A DNA stretch of 33,495 nt from contig JAKAYA010000020.1 in assembly GCA_021826965.1 (NCBI GenBank), forward strand, positions 1 to 33,495, in the 5' to 3' direction. A model generated the notes under the pieces. It made no database searches. It was not told the origin of the DNA and was given only the letters and a program-made list of their open reading frames with translations. Made by a program: the position numbers and the translations under genes. This document shows, piece by piece, positions 8,240-16,750 of the stretch (the stretch's first letter is position 1; each line of letters begins with the position of its first letter). The stretch comes from Nitrospirota bacterium (GTDB taxonomy: Bacteria; Nitrospirota; Leptospirillia; Leptospirillales; Leptospirillaceae).

Positions 8240-9077
8240 GGAGTCGGATCCATCTGAGGAGACTCTCCGGCTTCTCTTTGTCGGGGATGTTTTTGGACGA
8301 CCGGGACGAAAGGCTCTCGCGAGAGGGATCGGACGACTGGGAGGGGCGGCCTTCCTGGACGCCATCGTCGTGAACGGAGAAAACCTTGCCGGTGGAAAAG
8401 GACTGAATACGAAGACCGCGACGGAATGCTTCCAGATGGGCGTCACGGCTATGACGACCGGGAACCATCTGTTTGACCAGAAAGACGTGATGGTTCTTCT
8501 TCAGAAGGACAAACGCGTGTTGCGGCCTCTGAATTATTCTGACGAATGTCCGGGGACGGGAGCGTCCGTTTATGTTTTGCCGGGAGGGCAGACTCTCGGA
8601 GTGATCAACCTGATCGGACGGGTGTTCATGGCACCGTCGGATTGTCCATTTCACGCGGCGGACCGAGTCCTTTCGTTCTGGGACCGTTCGGATATCCGGC
8701 CGGATATTACGGTGGTGGATTTTCACGGAGAAGCCAGCGGAGAAAAGAGGGCTATGGGTTTTCATCTGGACGGTCGGGTTCATCTCGTCTATGGAACGCA
8801 TACGCACGTCCAGACAAACGACCTGGAAATTCTTCCGGGAGGAACGCTCTATCTGACCGACATCGGTCTGACCGGTCCCCGGTGGTCGGTGATCGGCGTG
8901 TCTCCGGAAGCCGCATTGAGCAAGTACCGGACGCATGTTCCGGCCCCGTTTGAGGTCGCTTCGGGAGAACTTTTGTTTTGCGCCCTTCTGGTCGTCTTGA
9001 AAAAGTCGGGGGAGGGCTGCTGGGTCGTGGATGAATCCCGGTTGATCCGGGAAGGAGACAAGGCGGATGAGGCCTGA
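8220..9077 (+). CDS. ymdB: YmdB family metallophosphoesterase (2',3'-cyclic nucleotide phosphodiesterase)
   Basis: 285 aa, family length ~260-280. Dimetal phosphoesterase motifs are present in order: GDVFGRPGR (Asp23), VNGENLAGG (Asn52, Glu54), TGNHLFDQK (Asn82, His83), DFHGEASGEKRAMG and GTHTHVQTND. In Bacillus the homologue hydrolyses 2',3'-cyclic nucleotides and affects RNase Y activity. The start must be TTG at 8220: there is no ATG or GTG before the essential first motif, and AGGGAG stands seven bases upstream. It overlaps rny by 20 bases, so the two are probably co-translated. Confidence 0.9.
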   Translation: MSNTPGRESDPSEETLRLLFVGDVFGRPGRKALARGIGRLGGAAFLDAIVVNGENLAGGKGLNTKTATECFQMGVTAMTTGNHLFDQKDVMVLLQKDKRVLRPLNYSDECPGTGASVYVLPGGQTLGVINLIGRVFMAPSDCPFHAADRVLSFWDRSDIRPDITVVDFHGEASGEKRAMGFHLDGRVHLVYGTHTHVQTNDLEILPGGTLYLTDIGLTGPRWSVIGVSPEAALSKYRTHVPAPFEVASGELLFCALLVVLKKSGEGCWVVDESRLIREGDKADEA

Positions 9078-9080
9078 AGA

Positions 9081-10592
9081 ATGAAGGAGGAAGGCGCCCC
9101 GGTTTTCCAGAATGACATTCGTCCAGCCTTTACGGTAACGGAGCTGACGGAAGGGATTGGACTGGCCATTGAGGGGGCTTTTCCGGGATTTCTCCACGTG
9201 GAAGGTGAAATTTCGAACCTGAAAGAGTCGTCTTCCGGCCATGCCTATTTCACTCTGAAGGATTCCACTGCCCAGATTCGCGGCGTTTTCTTCCGTGGTC
9301 ACCGGAGAAATGACCGGTTCCTTCCCCGTGAGGGGGAGCAGGTCCTTGCGACAGGCCGATTAAATCTCTACAGGCCGCGAGGAGAATACCAGATCGTCGT
9401 GCACGCCATGGAGCCGGCCGGAATCGGGAAATTCTTTCTCGAGTTCCGTCGAGTCCAGCGCAGGTTGCAGGAAGAGGGCCTGCTCCTTCCTGGCCGCAAG
9501 CGCGCTCTCCCGTTCTTTCCTTCCAGGATCGCTCTTGTGACCTCGCTTCAGGGCGCGGTCGTCTGGGATTTCATCCGGATCGCCGGTTTGAGAAACCGTT
9601 CCGTTTCTGTCGTGATTCTCCCCGTTCGCGTGCAGGGAGAAGGAGCCGTCGAGGATATCGTCGAGGCTTTTACCCGAAGGATCCCGCGCCTTGCAGGCCT
9701 GGATGCGGTCGTGCTCGCTCGCGGTGGCGGAAGCGTGGAGGATCTCTGGCCTTTCAACAACGAGTATTTGGCCCGGACGTTGTTGGCCTGTCCGGTTCCG
9801 GTGGTTTCTGCCGTCGGGCATGAAACAAATATCACGATCGCGGACCTGGTTTCAGACCTGCGCGTGGCAACACCCTCGGAAGCGGCGGAGAAACTCGTGC
9901 CTCATGCCGGCGAGCTTCTCCGCCGAATCCGGGCCTTCCGGGAACGGCTTGAACACCATCTTGTGGGAGAAGTCCGCCGGGCAGGCATCGGACTTTTTCA
10001 GGCGCGGGATCGGATGTTTGTCTGGCCGCATCAACTGAGCCGCTACCATCAGCGGCGCGAGCGGGGAGACCGTCGTCTGACCGCGTTCATGGAGAGGAAA
10101 AAACATACCCTTTCGATCGAAGGACACAAGATCCGGCGACGGATCCAGGAGTCTGTTTTCAGTCTTCTGAGACACAAAAGAGGGTTGCTGGAAGATGTCG
10201 TTCGGCGGATTCGGACGCCCTATGCGCTTTATGTCCGAAAAAGGGACAGGCGGGAAGCGATTCAGGACCGGCTTCGGGAAACGATCGGGGTGGTCCTTTG
10301 CCGGTCAGAGAAAAATCAACGGCTTTGGGAGGAGGCGTTGGTCCGTCGGATGAGGGATCGGCTTGCCCTTCACGAGGCGAATCACCGGGGTTTGACCGAA
10401 CGACTGCGTGCAGCCACGCCTTTCTCGGCTCTTGAAAAAGGGTTTGCCATCCTTTTTCATGCGCATGACCGGACACTGGTCTCTCCGACCCGTCTGCCCC
10501 ATTTCGGCGAGCTTCTGCTGGCACGCATCCCTGGCTTCGAAATCGGGCTGGAGGTGCGCTCGATCGAACCCCGAAAAGCCGAAGGAGGCTAA
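9081..10592 (+). CDS. xseA: Exodeoxyribonuclease VII large subunit
   Basis: 503 aa. The N-terminal OB-fold (about 15-115) has TVTELTEGIGLAIEG, GEISNLKESSSGHAYFTLKD and RGVFFRG. The catalytic core includes ALVTSLQGAVVWDF, LARGGGSVEDLWPFN and AVGHETNITIADLVSDLR, all hallmark XseA motifs. The C-terminal ~200 residues are a long charged coiled coil that binds XseB. The enzyme degrades single-stranded DNA to oligonucleotides. ATG at 9081, three bases after ymdB; the AAGGAGGAAGG sequence falls just inside the gene and no better in-frame start follows it. Confidence 0.96.
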   Translation: MKEEGAPVFQNDIRPAFTVTELTEGIGLAIEGAFPGFLHVEGEISNLKESSSGHAYFTLKDSTAQIRGVFFRGHRRNDRFLPREGEQVLATGRLNLYRPRGEYQIVVHAMEPAGIGKFFLEFRRVQRRLQEEGLLLPGRKRALPFFPSRIALVTSLQGAVVWDFIRIAGLRNRSVSVVILPVRVQGEGAVEDIVEAFTRRIPRLAGLDAVVLARGGGSVEDLWPFNNEYLARTLLACPVPVVSAVGHETNITIADLVSDLRVATPSEAAEKLVPHAGELLRRIRAFRERLEHHLVGEVRRAGIGLFQARDRMFVWPHQLSRYHQRRERGDRRLTAFMERKKHTLSIEGHKIRRRIQESVFSLLRHKRGLLEDVVRRIRTPYALYVRKRDRREAIQDRLRETIGVVLCRSEKNQRLWEEALVRRMRDRLALHEANHRGLTERLRAATPFSALEKGFAILFHAHDRTLVSPTRLPHFGELLLARIPGFEIGLEVRSIEPRKAEGG

Positions 10593-10594
10593 GT

Positions 10595-10888
10595 ATGCCA
10601 AAAACGAAGGCAGACAATCGCGAACAAACTCCTTCTCCGAAAAGTTTTGAGGAAAAGATGGCTCGTCTCGAAGAGATCGTCCGGGTTCTGGAGGGCCAGG
10701 ATCGCCCTCTGGAGGAGTCCATGGCACTTTTCGAGGAGGGCATGGTCTTGTCGAATGATTGCAGGGACATCCTCGAAAAAACCGAAAAGAAGATTACATT
10801 GTTACTGAGTCGCGAAGAGAAAGAGATTCCCTTTTCCGAAGACGAAAAACCGGACGACGATTTTCAGGCTCCTGTTTCCGGTGCCTGA
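10595..10888 (+). CDS. xseB: Exodeoxyribonuclease VII small subunit
   Basis: 97 aa. The core KSFEEKMARLEEIVRVLEG, then LEESMALFEEGM, is the XseB signature: two helices that pair with the coiled coil of XseA. The N-terminal 20 residues and the acidic C-terminal tail are not conserved. ATG at 10595 with GGAGG upstream, two bases after xseA stops, so the two subunits are made together. Confidence 0.95.
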   Translation: MPKTKADNREQTPSPKSFEEKMARLEEIVRVLEGQDRPLEESMALFEEGMVLSNDCRDILEKTEKKITLLLSREEKEIPFSEDEKPDDDFQAPVSGA

Positions 10889-10932
10889 GGATTTTCCGGA
10901 CAGTCGGAACCATCTGAAACCAAGGAGATTTT

Positions 10933-11844
10933 GTGACAGATTTACCACCCGTGGCGGTTGAAGCCTACCTGAACTGGTGCAAGAATGCTGTGGAACATTT
11001 TTTGGAGTCCCTGTTCGAAAAGGAACAGGGGACAGCCTATGGTACGCTTGCCGAATCCATGCGTTACAGTTTGCTGGCGGGAGGTAAACGGATCCGCCCT
11101 GTTCTGGCGATGGCAGCATTGGAATCCCTCGGTGCAGACCCCCTCGTGTATATTCCGCTGCTTGCTCCTCTGGAACTGATCCACACCTATTCCCTGATAC
11201 ACGACGACCTGCCTGCCATGGATGACGACTCTCTCCGGCGGGGAAAGCCGACCAATCATGTGATTTACGGAGACGCCACGGCTATTCTGGCCGGAGATGC
11301 CTTGCTGACGTATGCCTTTACCCTGCTGTCCGACCCCGATTATGATAAACTCGTTTCCTTCGAGACCCGAGTGAAAGTCATTCGGGAGCTTTCCATCGGG
11401 GCGGGCATCAACGGAATGGTCGGCGGCCAACAGATGGATATCGCTTCGGAAGGGAAAGCGCTGGACCTTCCCTCCCTGGAATTTTTGCACCGTCACAAGA
11501 CAGGTGCCCTGATCCGGTCGTCCTTGCGAATTGGTGCCTTTCTCGGGAAAGCCTCTTCGCAGGAATTCGACCGGCTTGACCGTTACGGGCAGGCGGTCGG
11601 CATCGCGTTCCAGATTGCCGACGACCTGCTCGATGTGGAAGGAGATGCGGCCCTTCTCGGAAAAGCGGCCCAGAAAGACCAGGACCGTCACAAAAATACA
11701 TATCCGGGTCTGATGGGTGTCGAAAAGGCACGCGAAATGGCCCGTATGAAGCTTGACGAAGCGCTGGAGGCCATCGCCTTTTTTGGCGACAGGGCCGGAC
11801 ATTTACGGGCTCTGGCGAGCTATATCATAGAAAGAAGGAATTGA
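10933..11844 (+). CDS. ispA: Polyprenyl (farnesyl/geranylgeranyl) diphosphate synthase
   Basis: 303 aa. The first aspartate-rich motif is HDDLPAMDDD (about 91-98) with RRGKPTNH following, and the second is FQIADDLLDVEGD (about 226-238). The early GGKRIRPVLAMAA and late KNTYPGLMGVEKAR blocks are typical of IspA. It condenses isopentenyl diphosphate with allylic diphosphates to build C15 or C20 chains; product length cannot be read off safely. The start is GTG at 10933, with AAGGAG about seven bases upstream. It sits between xseB and dxs, a widely conserved order. Confidence 0.93.
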   Translation: MTDLPPVAVEAYLNWCKNAVEHFLESLFEKEQGTAYGTLAESMRYSLLAGGKRIRPVLAMAALESLGADPLVYIPLLAPLELIHTYSLIHDDLPAMDDDSLRRGKPTNHVIYGDATAILAGDALLTYAFTLLSDPDYDKLVSFETRVKVIRELSIGAGINGMVGGQQMDIASEGKALDLPSLEFLHRHKTGALIRSSLRIGAFLGKASSQEFDRLDRYGQAVGIAFQIADDLLDVEGDAALLGKAAQKDQDRHKNTYPGLMGVEKAREMARMKLDEALEAIAFFGDRAGHLRALASYIIERRN

Positions 11845-13736
11845 TGGGAGAGATATTGGGCCGCATTTCGGGCCCCGACGACGTGAAACGTCTTTCGGAA
11901 AAAGAACTCCTCCTGTTGGCGGCAGAGATCCGGGAAGAAATGATCCGTGTGATCTCGAGTATCGGGGGGCATTTTGGTGGCGGTCTGGGCGTTGTCGAAC
12001 TGACAATCGCTCTTCACCGCCACCTGGATACCACCCGTGACCGCATCGTCTGGGATGTCGGACACCAGGCATATCCCCACAAGATGCTGACGGGACGACT
12101 GGAAGCCCTCAATACGATTCGCCAGTGGAAGGGACTGGCCGGTTTTCCCAAGCCGGAAGAGAGCCGTCACGACGCTTTTTCAGCAGGACATGCGGGAACG
12201 TCGATCTCCGCAGCGCTCGGAATGGCGGAAGCCCGGGATCTCAAGGGGGACAAGTATCATGTGGTCGCGGTCGTGGGCGATGGTTCCCTGACGGCCGGTA
12301 TGGCCATGGAGGCCCTGAACCAGGCGGGTGCCCGAAAAAAGAATCTGCTGGTGATCCTGAACGATAACGAAATGTCCATCTCGGAAAATGTCGGAGCGTT
12401 GTCGGACTACCTGGCCCGTATCACGTCGGATCCCCGATGGGAAGGATTGCGCCGGCGGACAGAAGGCCTGATGAAGGAAATTCCTGTCATCGGCGAGCCC
12501 ATGGTTCGTATGGCCCAGGTGGCGCATGAATCGATGGTCGGAATCCTGTCAAAGCCAGGTGTCTGGTTCGAAGAGATGGGATTTCGGTATGTGGGACCCA
12601 TCGATGGCCACGATCTTCCTTTGCTTCTCCAGACGATCGGCAATTTGAAGGAGCAGCCCGGACCGATCTTGCTCCATGTGCTGACGGTCAAGGGCAAGGG
12701 GTACCCTCCGGCGGAGAAGAATCCCATCGTTTTTCACGGAGTGACGCCGTTCGATATCGCGACAGGGGAAATCAAGAAGAAGCCGGCGGGGGCGCCGGCC
12801 TATACCAAGATCTTCGGTCAGACAATGATCGAACTCGGGCACCGCTTTCCGGATCTCTTTGCCATCACCGCTGCGATGCCTGAAGGAACGGGTCTCGTGG
12901 ACTTCCGGAAAACCTTTCCGGAGCGTTATGTGGACGTCGGAATTGCCGAACAGCACGCGGTTACCCTTGCGGGTGGAATGGCTTCCCAGGGGATCCGTCC
13001 TGTCGTGGCGATCTATTCGACCTTTCTTCAGAGGGCGTACGATCAGCTGGTCCACGATATCTGTCTCCAGAATCTTCCTGTGGTTTTTGCTCTCGATCGC
13101 GGGGGTCTCGTAGGAGAGGATGGTCCGACCCATCACGGTGTATTCGATATCGCCTACCTTCGCCACATTCCCAACATGGTTGTTATGGCTCCGAAGGACG
13201 AGAACGAGCTTCGGCACATGCTGTATACCGCCGTGCTGCACAACGGTCCGATCGCGGTTCGTTATCCTCGTGGTGAGGGGCAAGGCGTAGCGCTCGACAG
13301 GGACTTCCGGCAGATTCCGATAGGGAAGGCCGAATCCCTTCGGGAAGGGAGAGATGTCTGCCTGTTGGCCTACGGTTCGATGGTGCCGGTGGCGATGGAG
13401 GCTGTCGAGATTCTCCGGACGGAAGGAATCGATGCCGGGGTGGTCAACATGCGCTTTGCCAAACCCCTCGACACGGCGCTACTGACATCCGTGGTGAAGA
13501 AGTATTCGCATGTGGTGACGATGGAGGAGGGCGTTCTGAAAGGCGGACTCGGCTCTGCCGTCCTCGAATGGCTTGCAACGTCCGACAATCTGGGGAAGGT
13601 CCATGTCCGGATGGTTGGCATTCCCGATCAATACGTGGATCACGGGTCCCCCAAGATTCTGAAGTCCTCTCTTGGTCTCACGGCTCCGGATGTTGCGAAA
13701 TCCTTGATGGGATGGCTCCAGACGACGCCTGTCTGA
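11844..13736 (+). CDS. dxs: 1-deoxy-D-xylulose-5-phosphate synthase
   Basis: 630 aa. This thiamine-diphosphate enzyme makes DXP from pyruvate and glyceraldehyde 3-phosphate, the first step of the MEP isoprenoid pathway. Motifs: GGHFGGGLGVVELT near the start, WDVGHQAYPHKMLTGR, the thiamine-binding GDGSLTAGMAMEALN with NDNEMSIS, DVGIAEQHAV, and DRGGLVGEDGPTHHG in the pyrimidine domain. The ATG at 11844 overlaps the ispA stop as TGATG; a TTG directly before it is also open. AAGAAGGA is just upstream. It supplies the precursors that IspA uses. Confidence 0.97.
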   Translation: MGEILGRISGPDDVKRLSEKELLLLAAEIREEMIRVISSIGGHFGGGLGVVELTIALHRHLDTTRDRIVWDVGHQAYPHKMLTGRLEALNTIRQWKGLAGFPKPEESRHDAFSAGHAGTSISAALGMAEARDLKGDKYHVVAVVGDGSLTAGMAMEALNQAGARKKNLLVILNDNEMSISENVGALSDYLARITSDPRWEGLRRRTEGLMKEIPVIGEPMVRMAQVAHESMVGILSKPGVWFEEMGFRYVGPIDGHDLPLLLQTIGNLKEQPGPILLHVLTVKGKGYPPAEKNPIVFHGVTPFDIATGEIKKKPAGAPAYTKIFGQTMIELGHRFPDLFAITAAMPEGTGLVDFRKTFPERYVDVGIAEQHAVTLAGGMASQGIRPVVAIYSTFLQRAYDQLVHDICLQNLPVVFALDRGGLVGEDGPTHHGVFDIAYLRHIPNMVVMAPKDENELRHMLYTAVLHNGPIAVRYPRGEGQGVALDRDFRQIPIGKAESLREGRDVCLLAYGSMVPVAMEAVEILRTEGIDAGVVNMRFAKPLDTALLTSVVKKYSHVVTMEEGVLKGGLGSAVLEWLATSDNLGKVHVRMVGIPDQYVDHGSPKILKSSLGLTAPDVAKSLMGWLQTTPV

Positions 13737-13755
13737 CGCGCCCGGCGGGTCGATC

Positions 13756-14514
13756 ATGAAAAGGCTCGACCAACTTGTGCTTCAAAAGGGATGGGCGTCT
13801 TCCCGGGAAAAAGCTTCCGAGCTGATCGTATCCGGGCGGATTCGGGTCAAGGGAATTGTTCGCATAAAGCCTTCCGTACAGGCCAACTTCGATGATGTGA
13901 CTCTGCTCCCTTCCGATTCCGAGGTCTCTTACGTCAGTCGAGGAGGTACGAAGCTTGCGGGTGCGCTCTCGTACTTCGGACTGGATGTTTCCGGAAAGAT
14001 GATTGTGGACTTGGGCGCTTCCACCGGAGGTTTCACCCAGGCTCTTCTGGAAGTAGGCGCACGGAAGGTGCATGCCGTCGACGTAGGCTCTTCGCAGCTG
14101 GACTCCAGACTGAGAAGCGATCCGCGCGTCATCTCCAAGGAAGGCGTGAACGTCCGTTGGCCCGGGGAATGGTTTCCAGCGGAACCGGCGGGAGGAGTCG
14201 TCGCGGATCTGTCGTTCATATCCCTGTCGAAGATCACCAAAACCGTCTTCGGACTATTATCCGAAGGGGGATTTTTCCTTCCCCTGTTCAAGCCTCAGTT
14301 TGAAGCGGGGCCGCATCTGGTCGGAAAAGGGGGTATCGTTCGGGACAGGAGCTTGCACAGGGTGCTCCTCTCAAGGTATGTGCGGGAGATGGTAAGCCTG
14401 GGAGCGAAAATCCGGGGAGTTATCCCATCTCCCATCACTGGCAGAAAAGGGAACCAGGAATATTTCATCCTGTTTGAAATGGGCGGTCAGGACGGTCGCC
14501 GGGAGGTCCAGTAG
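13756..14514 (+). CDS. tlyA: TlyA family S4-domain rRNA 2'-O-methyltransferase
   Basis: 252 aa. An N-terminal S4 RNA-binding domain (residues 1-60: RLDQLVLQKGWASSREKASELI, shortened here to its start RLDQLVLQKGWASSREKA) is followed by an FtsJ-type Rossmann domain with SRGGTKLAGAL, VDLGASTGGFTQALLEVGA, and VHAVDVGSSQL. TlyA proteins 2'-O-methylate cytidines in 16S and/or 23S rRNA; some members are also called hemolysins, which is a historical label. ATG at 13756; the ribosome binding site is weak (GGCGGG). It follows dxs by 19 bases, a common pairing. Confidence 0.92.
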   Translation: MKRLDQLVLQKGWASSREKASELIVSGRIRVKGIVRIKPSVQANFDDVTLLPSDSEVSYVSRGGTKLAGALSYFGLDVSGKMIVDLGASTGGFTQALLEVGARKVHAVDVGSSQLDSRLRSDPRVISKEGVNVRWPGEWFPAEPAGGVVADLSFISLSKITKTVFGLLSEGGFFLPLFKPQFEAGPHLVGKGGIVRDRSLHRVLLSRYVREMVSLGAKIRGVIPSPITGRKGNQEYFILFEMGGQDGRREVQ

Positions 14515-14517
14515 AGA

Positions 14518-15459
14518 GTGGAGAAAATCGTGGTGGGGGGGGGATGCGGGTTTATCGGATCCAGCCTGGTGTCCCGGATTCTGGATGGGGGAGTGCGCGC
14601 GACGGCTGTCGACAACCTTTCCACCGGCCACCCTCAACGAATCAAGAATGACCGGTATCAATTTCAGAAGGGGGACCTTTCGTCCGCGCGTTTTACCCGC
14701 ACCCTTTTTCAGGAAATCCGGCCCGACTGTTATGTCCACGTGGCCGGTATGTCCGATCCGCTTCCCGGAGAGAAGAACCCTGTCCAGGACATTGAAAAGA
14801 GCGTCTTTCCGCTGCTGAACATCTTGAGGTCGCTCGAAGAAGCCGGGGGAACCGGACACTTTATCCTGATTTCGACCGGCGAAGTGTTCGGTGAAGAAAA
14901 CGAACCTCTTCCGGGAGAGACGGAGACTCCCAGACCGGGAACTTCCTACGGAGTTTCTTACTTGATGATGGAGCATTATCTTTCTGTCTATGCCCGTCGC
15001 CTGAAAATGCCTTTTTCGATCCTACGGTTGTCTCCGGTTTATGGCCCGGGCCAGTCTCTCGAAGGTGAGACGGGGCAGATGACGTATTGGGTCCGCGCCA
15101 TGTTTCGCCAGGACAAGGGAGAGATGCCGCGGTTGACCGGAAACGGAATGCGGGTCCGCGACTTCGTTTTTGTGGAAGACGCGGTCGACGCCATCTTTGC
15201 CGTGGCTCTTGAGAAGAAGTCGGGCGTTTTTCATCTGGGGTCCGGAATCTCGGCTTCCGAGAGGGATATTTTTGCCAAAATGAAAGAGGTTTCCGGAGTT
15301 CCGTTGGATATCTCTTATGAAAACGCTTACAGCCATGGACCACAGAAAAGAATCCTCGGGTATCGGCGACTCGAAGAGGAATTGGGGTGGAGTCCTTCGA
15401 CGTCCTTGGATGAGGGGGTGTCCCAGACCGTCTCCTGGTTCCGGCGGTGGCTTGGATGA
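14518..15459 (+). CDS. NAD-dependent epimerase/dehydratase-like protein lacking the YxxxK lysine
   Basis: 313 aa, extended short-chain dehydrogenase fold of the UDP-sugar epimerase type. NAD-binding GGGCGFIGSS is at residues 7-16, DNLSTGH about 37, FILISTGEVFGE about 120, LRLSPVYGPGQ about 167, and GMRVRDFVFVEDAVDA about 212, all expected in GalE/RmlB relatives. At the active site the usual Tyr-x3-Lys reads YGVSY (Y144 to Y148): the catalytic lysine is a tyrosine. Activity is therefore doubtful or altered. The start is GTG at 14518, three bases after tlyA. Codons 6-9 contain a run of nine G (14535-14543). The substrate cannot be told; no other sugar genes are near. Confidence 0.8.
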   Translation: MEKIVVGGGCGFIGSSLVSRILDGGVRATAVDNLSTGHPQRIKNDRYQFQKGDLSSARFTRTLFQEIRPDCYVHVAGMSDPLPGEKNPVQDIEKSVFPLLNILRSLEEAGGTGHFILISTGEVFGEENEPLPGETETPRPGTSYGVSYLMMEHYLSVYARRLKMPFSILRLSPVYGPGQSLEGETGQMTYWVRAMFRQDKGEMPRLTGNGMRVRDFVFVEDAVDAIFAVALEKKSGVFHLGSGISASERDIFAKMKEVSGVPLDISYENAYSHGPQKRILGYRRLEEELGWSPSTSLDEGVSQTVSWFRRWLG

Positions 15460-15797
15460 GTGTCAGTCTCCTTCTCTTTTCTCATCCTGACGTTCAGGCG
15501 GCCGAACATCTGGTCCGGACGCTCGTTGAAGAACGGATTGTCGCTTGCGGCCATCTGTTTCCTGCGGGGGTTTCGATTTATTCCTGGGAGGGCAAGACCA
15601 TGCGGGAACCGGAGGTCAATGTCCTGCTCAAACTCTCCCGTCATGCGTGTTCCGAGGCTATGGAAAAAATCCGCCTGGCCCATCCCTACCACGTCCCGGA
15701 GATCCTTTGCTGGCATGTGGCGGATGGCAATCGGGAATATCTGGACTGGGTCCTCACGCGATCGCTCCCATCGGAAAGAGAAGGAGAAAGCCGGTGA
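15456..15797 (+). CDS. cutA: CutA-like divalent-cation tolerance protein
   Basis: 113 aa, normal CutA size (PII-like trimeric fold). The family signature pieces are visible: AAEHLVRTLVEERIVACGH, IYSWEGK, EVNVLLKLS, then HPYHVPEILCWHVADGNREYLDWV. CutA has been linked to copper tolerance but its true role is unsettled. The ATG at 15456 overlaps the epimerase stop as ATGA; a GTG nine bases earlier is also open. The 3' end overlaps the next gene as GTGA. Confidence 0.9.
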   Translation: MSVSLLLFSHPDVQAAEHLVRTLVEERIVACGHLFPAGVSIYSWEGKTMREPEVNVLLKLSRHACSEAMEKIRLAHPYHVPEILCWHVADGNREYLDWVLTRSLPSEREGESR

Positions 15798-16750
15798 AAG
15801 TCAAAAAAACGGTGACGGTCACCTTCATGTCCGGCCCGACGGAAAAAGCCAGACAGTGGACCTTTCCCCGCTGGCTTTTTCACGCCTTTTTTGTCCTCGG
15901 AATCTTTCTGGTGACAGGGGGAATATCTCTGGTCTTTTTTTATGTTCATGAAGCCCAGCAACTTGTTACCTATCGCCGCCTGATCCAGGAGACGACCGCC
16001 CAAAAATCTCATCTGGACAAGTATCGCAAGGAGCTGGAAGGCCTGGAGGCCCAGCTTTCGGAAGTCAACTTGCTGAACGGACAAATCCGACAAATGACGG
16101 CAGGGCAGGAAAGTTCTCCCGGTCCCAAAGTTCCACAGAACGTTCTTTCTCCGGTGAACGGGACGTCGGCGATTCCTGAGACACCTTCCGCTATGCCTTC
16201 AAAGCCTTCTCTGGAAAATGGGGATTCTCCGGGGGCGTCTTCCCAGACCGGTTCCCCGGTGTCGAAAGGTATCCGGTTCCTTCTGCCGCCGGAAAACGTT
16301 TCCGACTGGACTCCTCCTCTTGCAGGCTGGGAGACATCCCCGTTCGGAAAAAGAAAAAGTCCCTTGGGAGACGGGGAAGAGTTCCATACGGGGCTCGATA
16401 TTGCCCAGGTGGAAGGCGCGCGCGTTCAGGCTGCCGCCGGGGGGGTGGTGCTCGAGGTCGGAAAGGCCGAGGATTATGGTCGGTATGTCCTTTTGTATCA
16501 TGGACGCGGAGTGACGACCCTCTATGCGCATCTGGGCGGTATACTCGTACATGCCGGAGACAGCGTCGATCCGGGAACGACGCTTGGCTTTGTGGGTATG
16601 TCCGGATTGACCAATGGTCCACACCTCCACTTCGAAGTTCGGTATTTTGGAGTGCCGGTGGACCCTGCCAGGGTTATGGGCGACGGTAACGCATGGTCCG
16701 GACGCGGGCAGGGTGGTTCGCAAAAAATTCGAGAGACCAAGGAGTTTTGA
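15794..16750 (+). CDS. M23 family metallopeptidase, membrane-anchored
   Basis: 318 aa. Cytoplasmic N-terminus (1-27), one membrane segment (about 28-50), a coiled coil (about 52-100), a Pro/Ser-rich linker (105-160) and a LytM/M23 domain at the C-terminus. Zinc-site residues are intact: HTGLD (His198, Asp202) and HLHFEV (His277, His279), with YAHL (His246) between. It may cut peptidoglycan cross-links, or as in M23 proteins of this shape, act in envelope growth or division. The frame runs open further upstream, but GTG at 15794 has AAGGAG seven bases before it and overlaps the cutA stop as GTGA, so it is chosen. It ends in TGATG with secA. Confidence 0.9.
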   Translation: MKVKKTVTVTFMSGPTEKARQWTFPRWLFHAFFVLGIFLVTGGISLVFFYVHEAQQLVTYRRLIQETTAQKSHLDKYRKELEGLEAQLSEVNLLNGQIRQMTAGQESSPGPKVPQNVLSPVNGTSAIPETPSAMPSKPSLENGDSPGASSQTGSPVSKGIRFLLPPENVSDWTPPLAGWETSPFGKRKSPLGDGEEFHTGLDIAQVEGARVQAAAGGVVLEVGKAEDYGRYVLLYHGRGVTTLYAHLGGILVHAGDSVDPGTTLGFVGMSGLTNGPHLHFEVRYFGVPVDPARVMGDGNAWSGRGQGGSQKIRETKEF

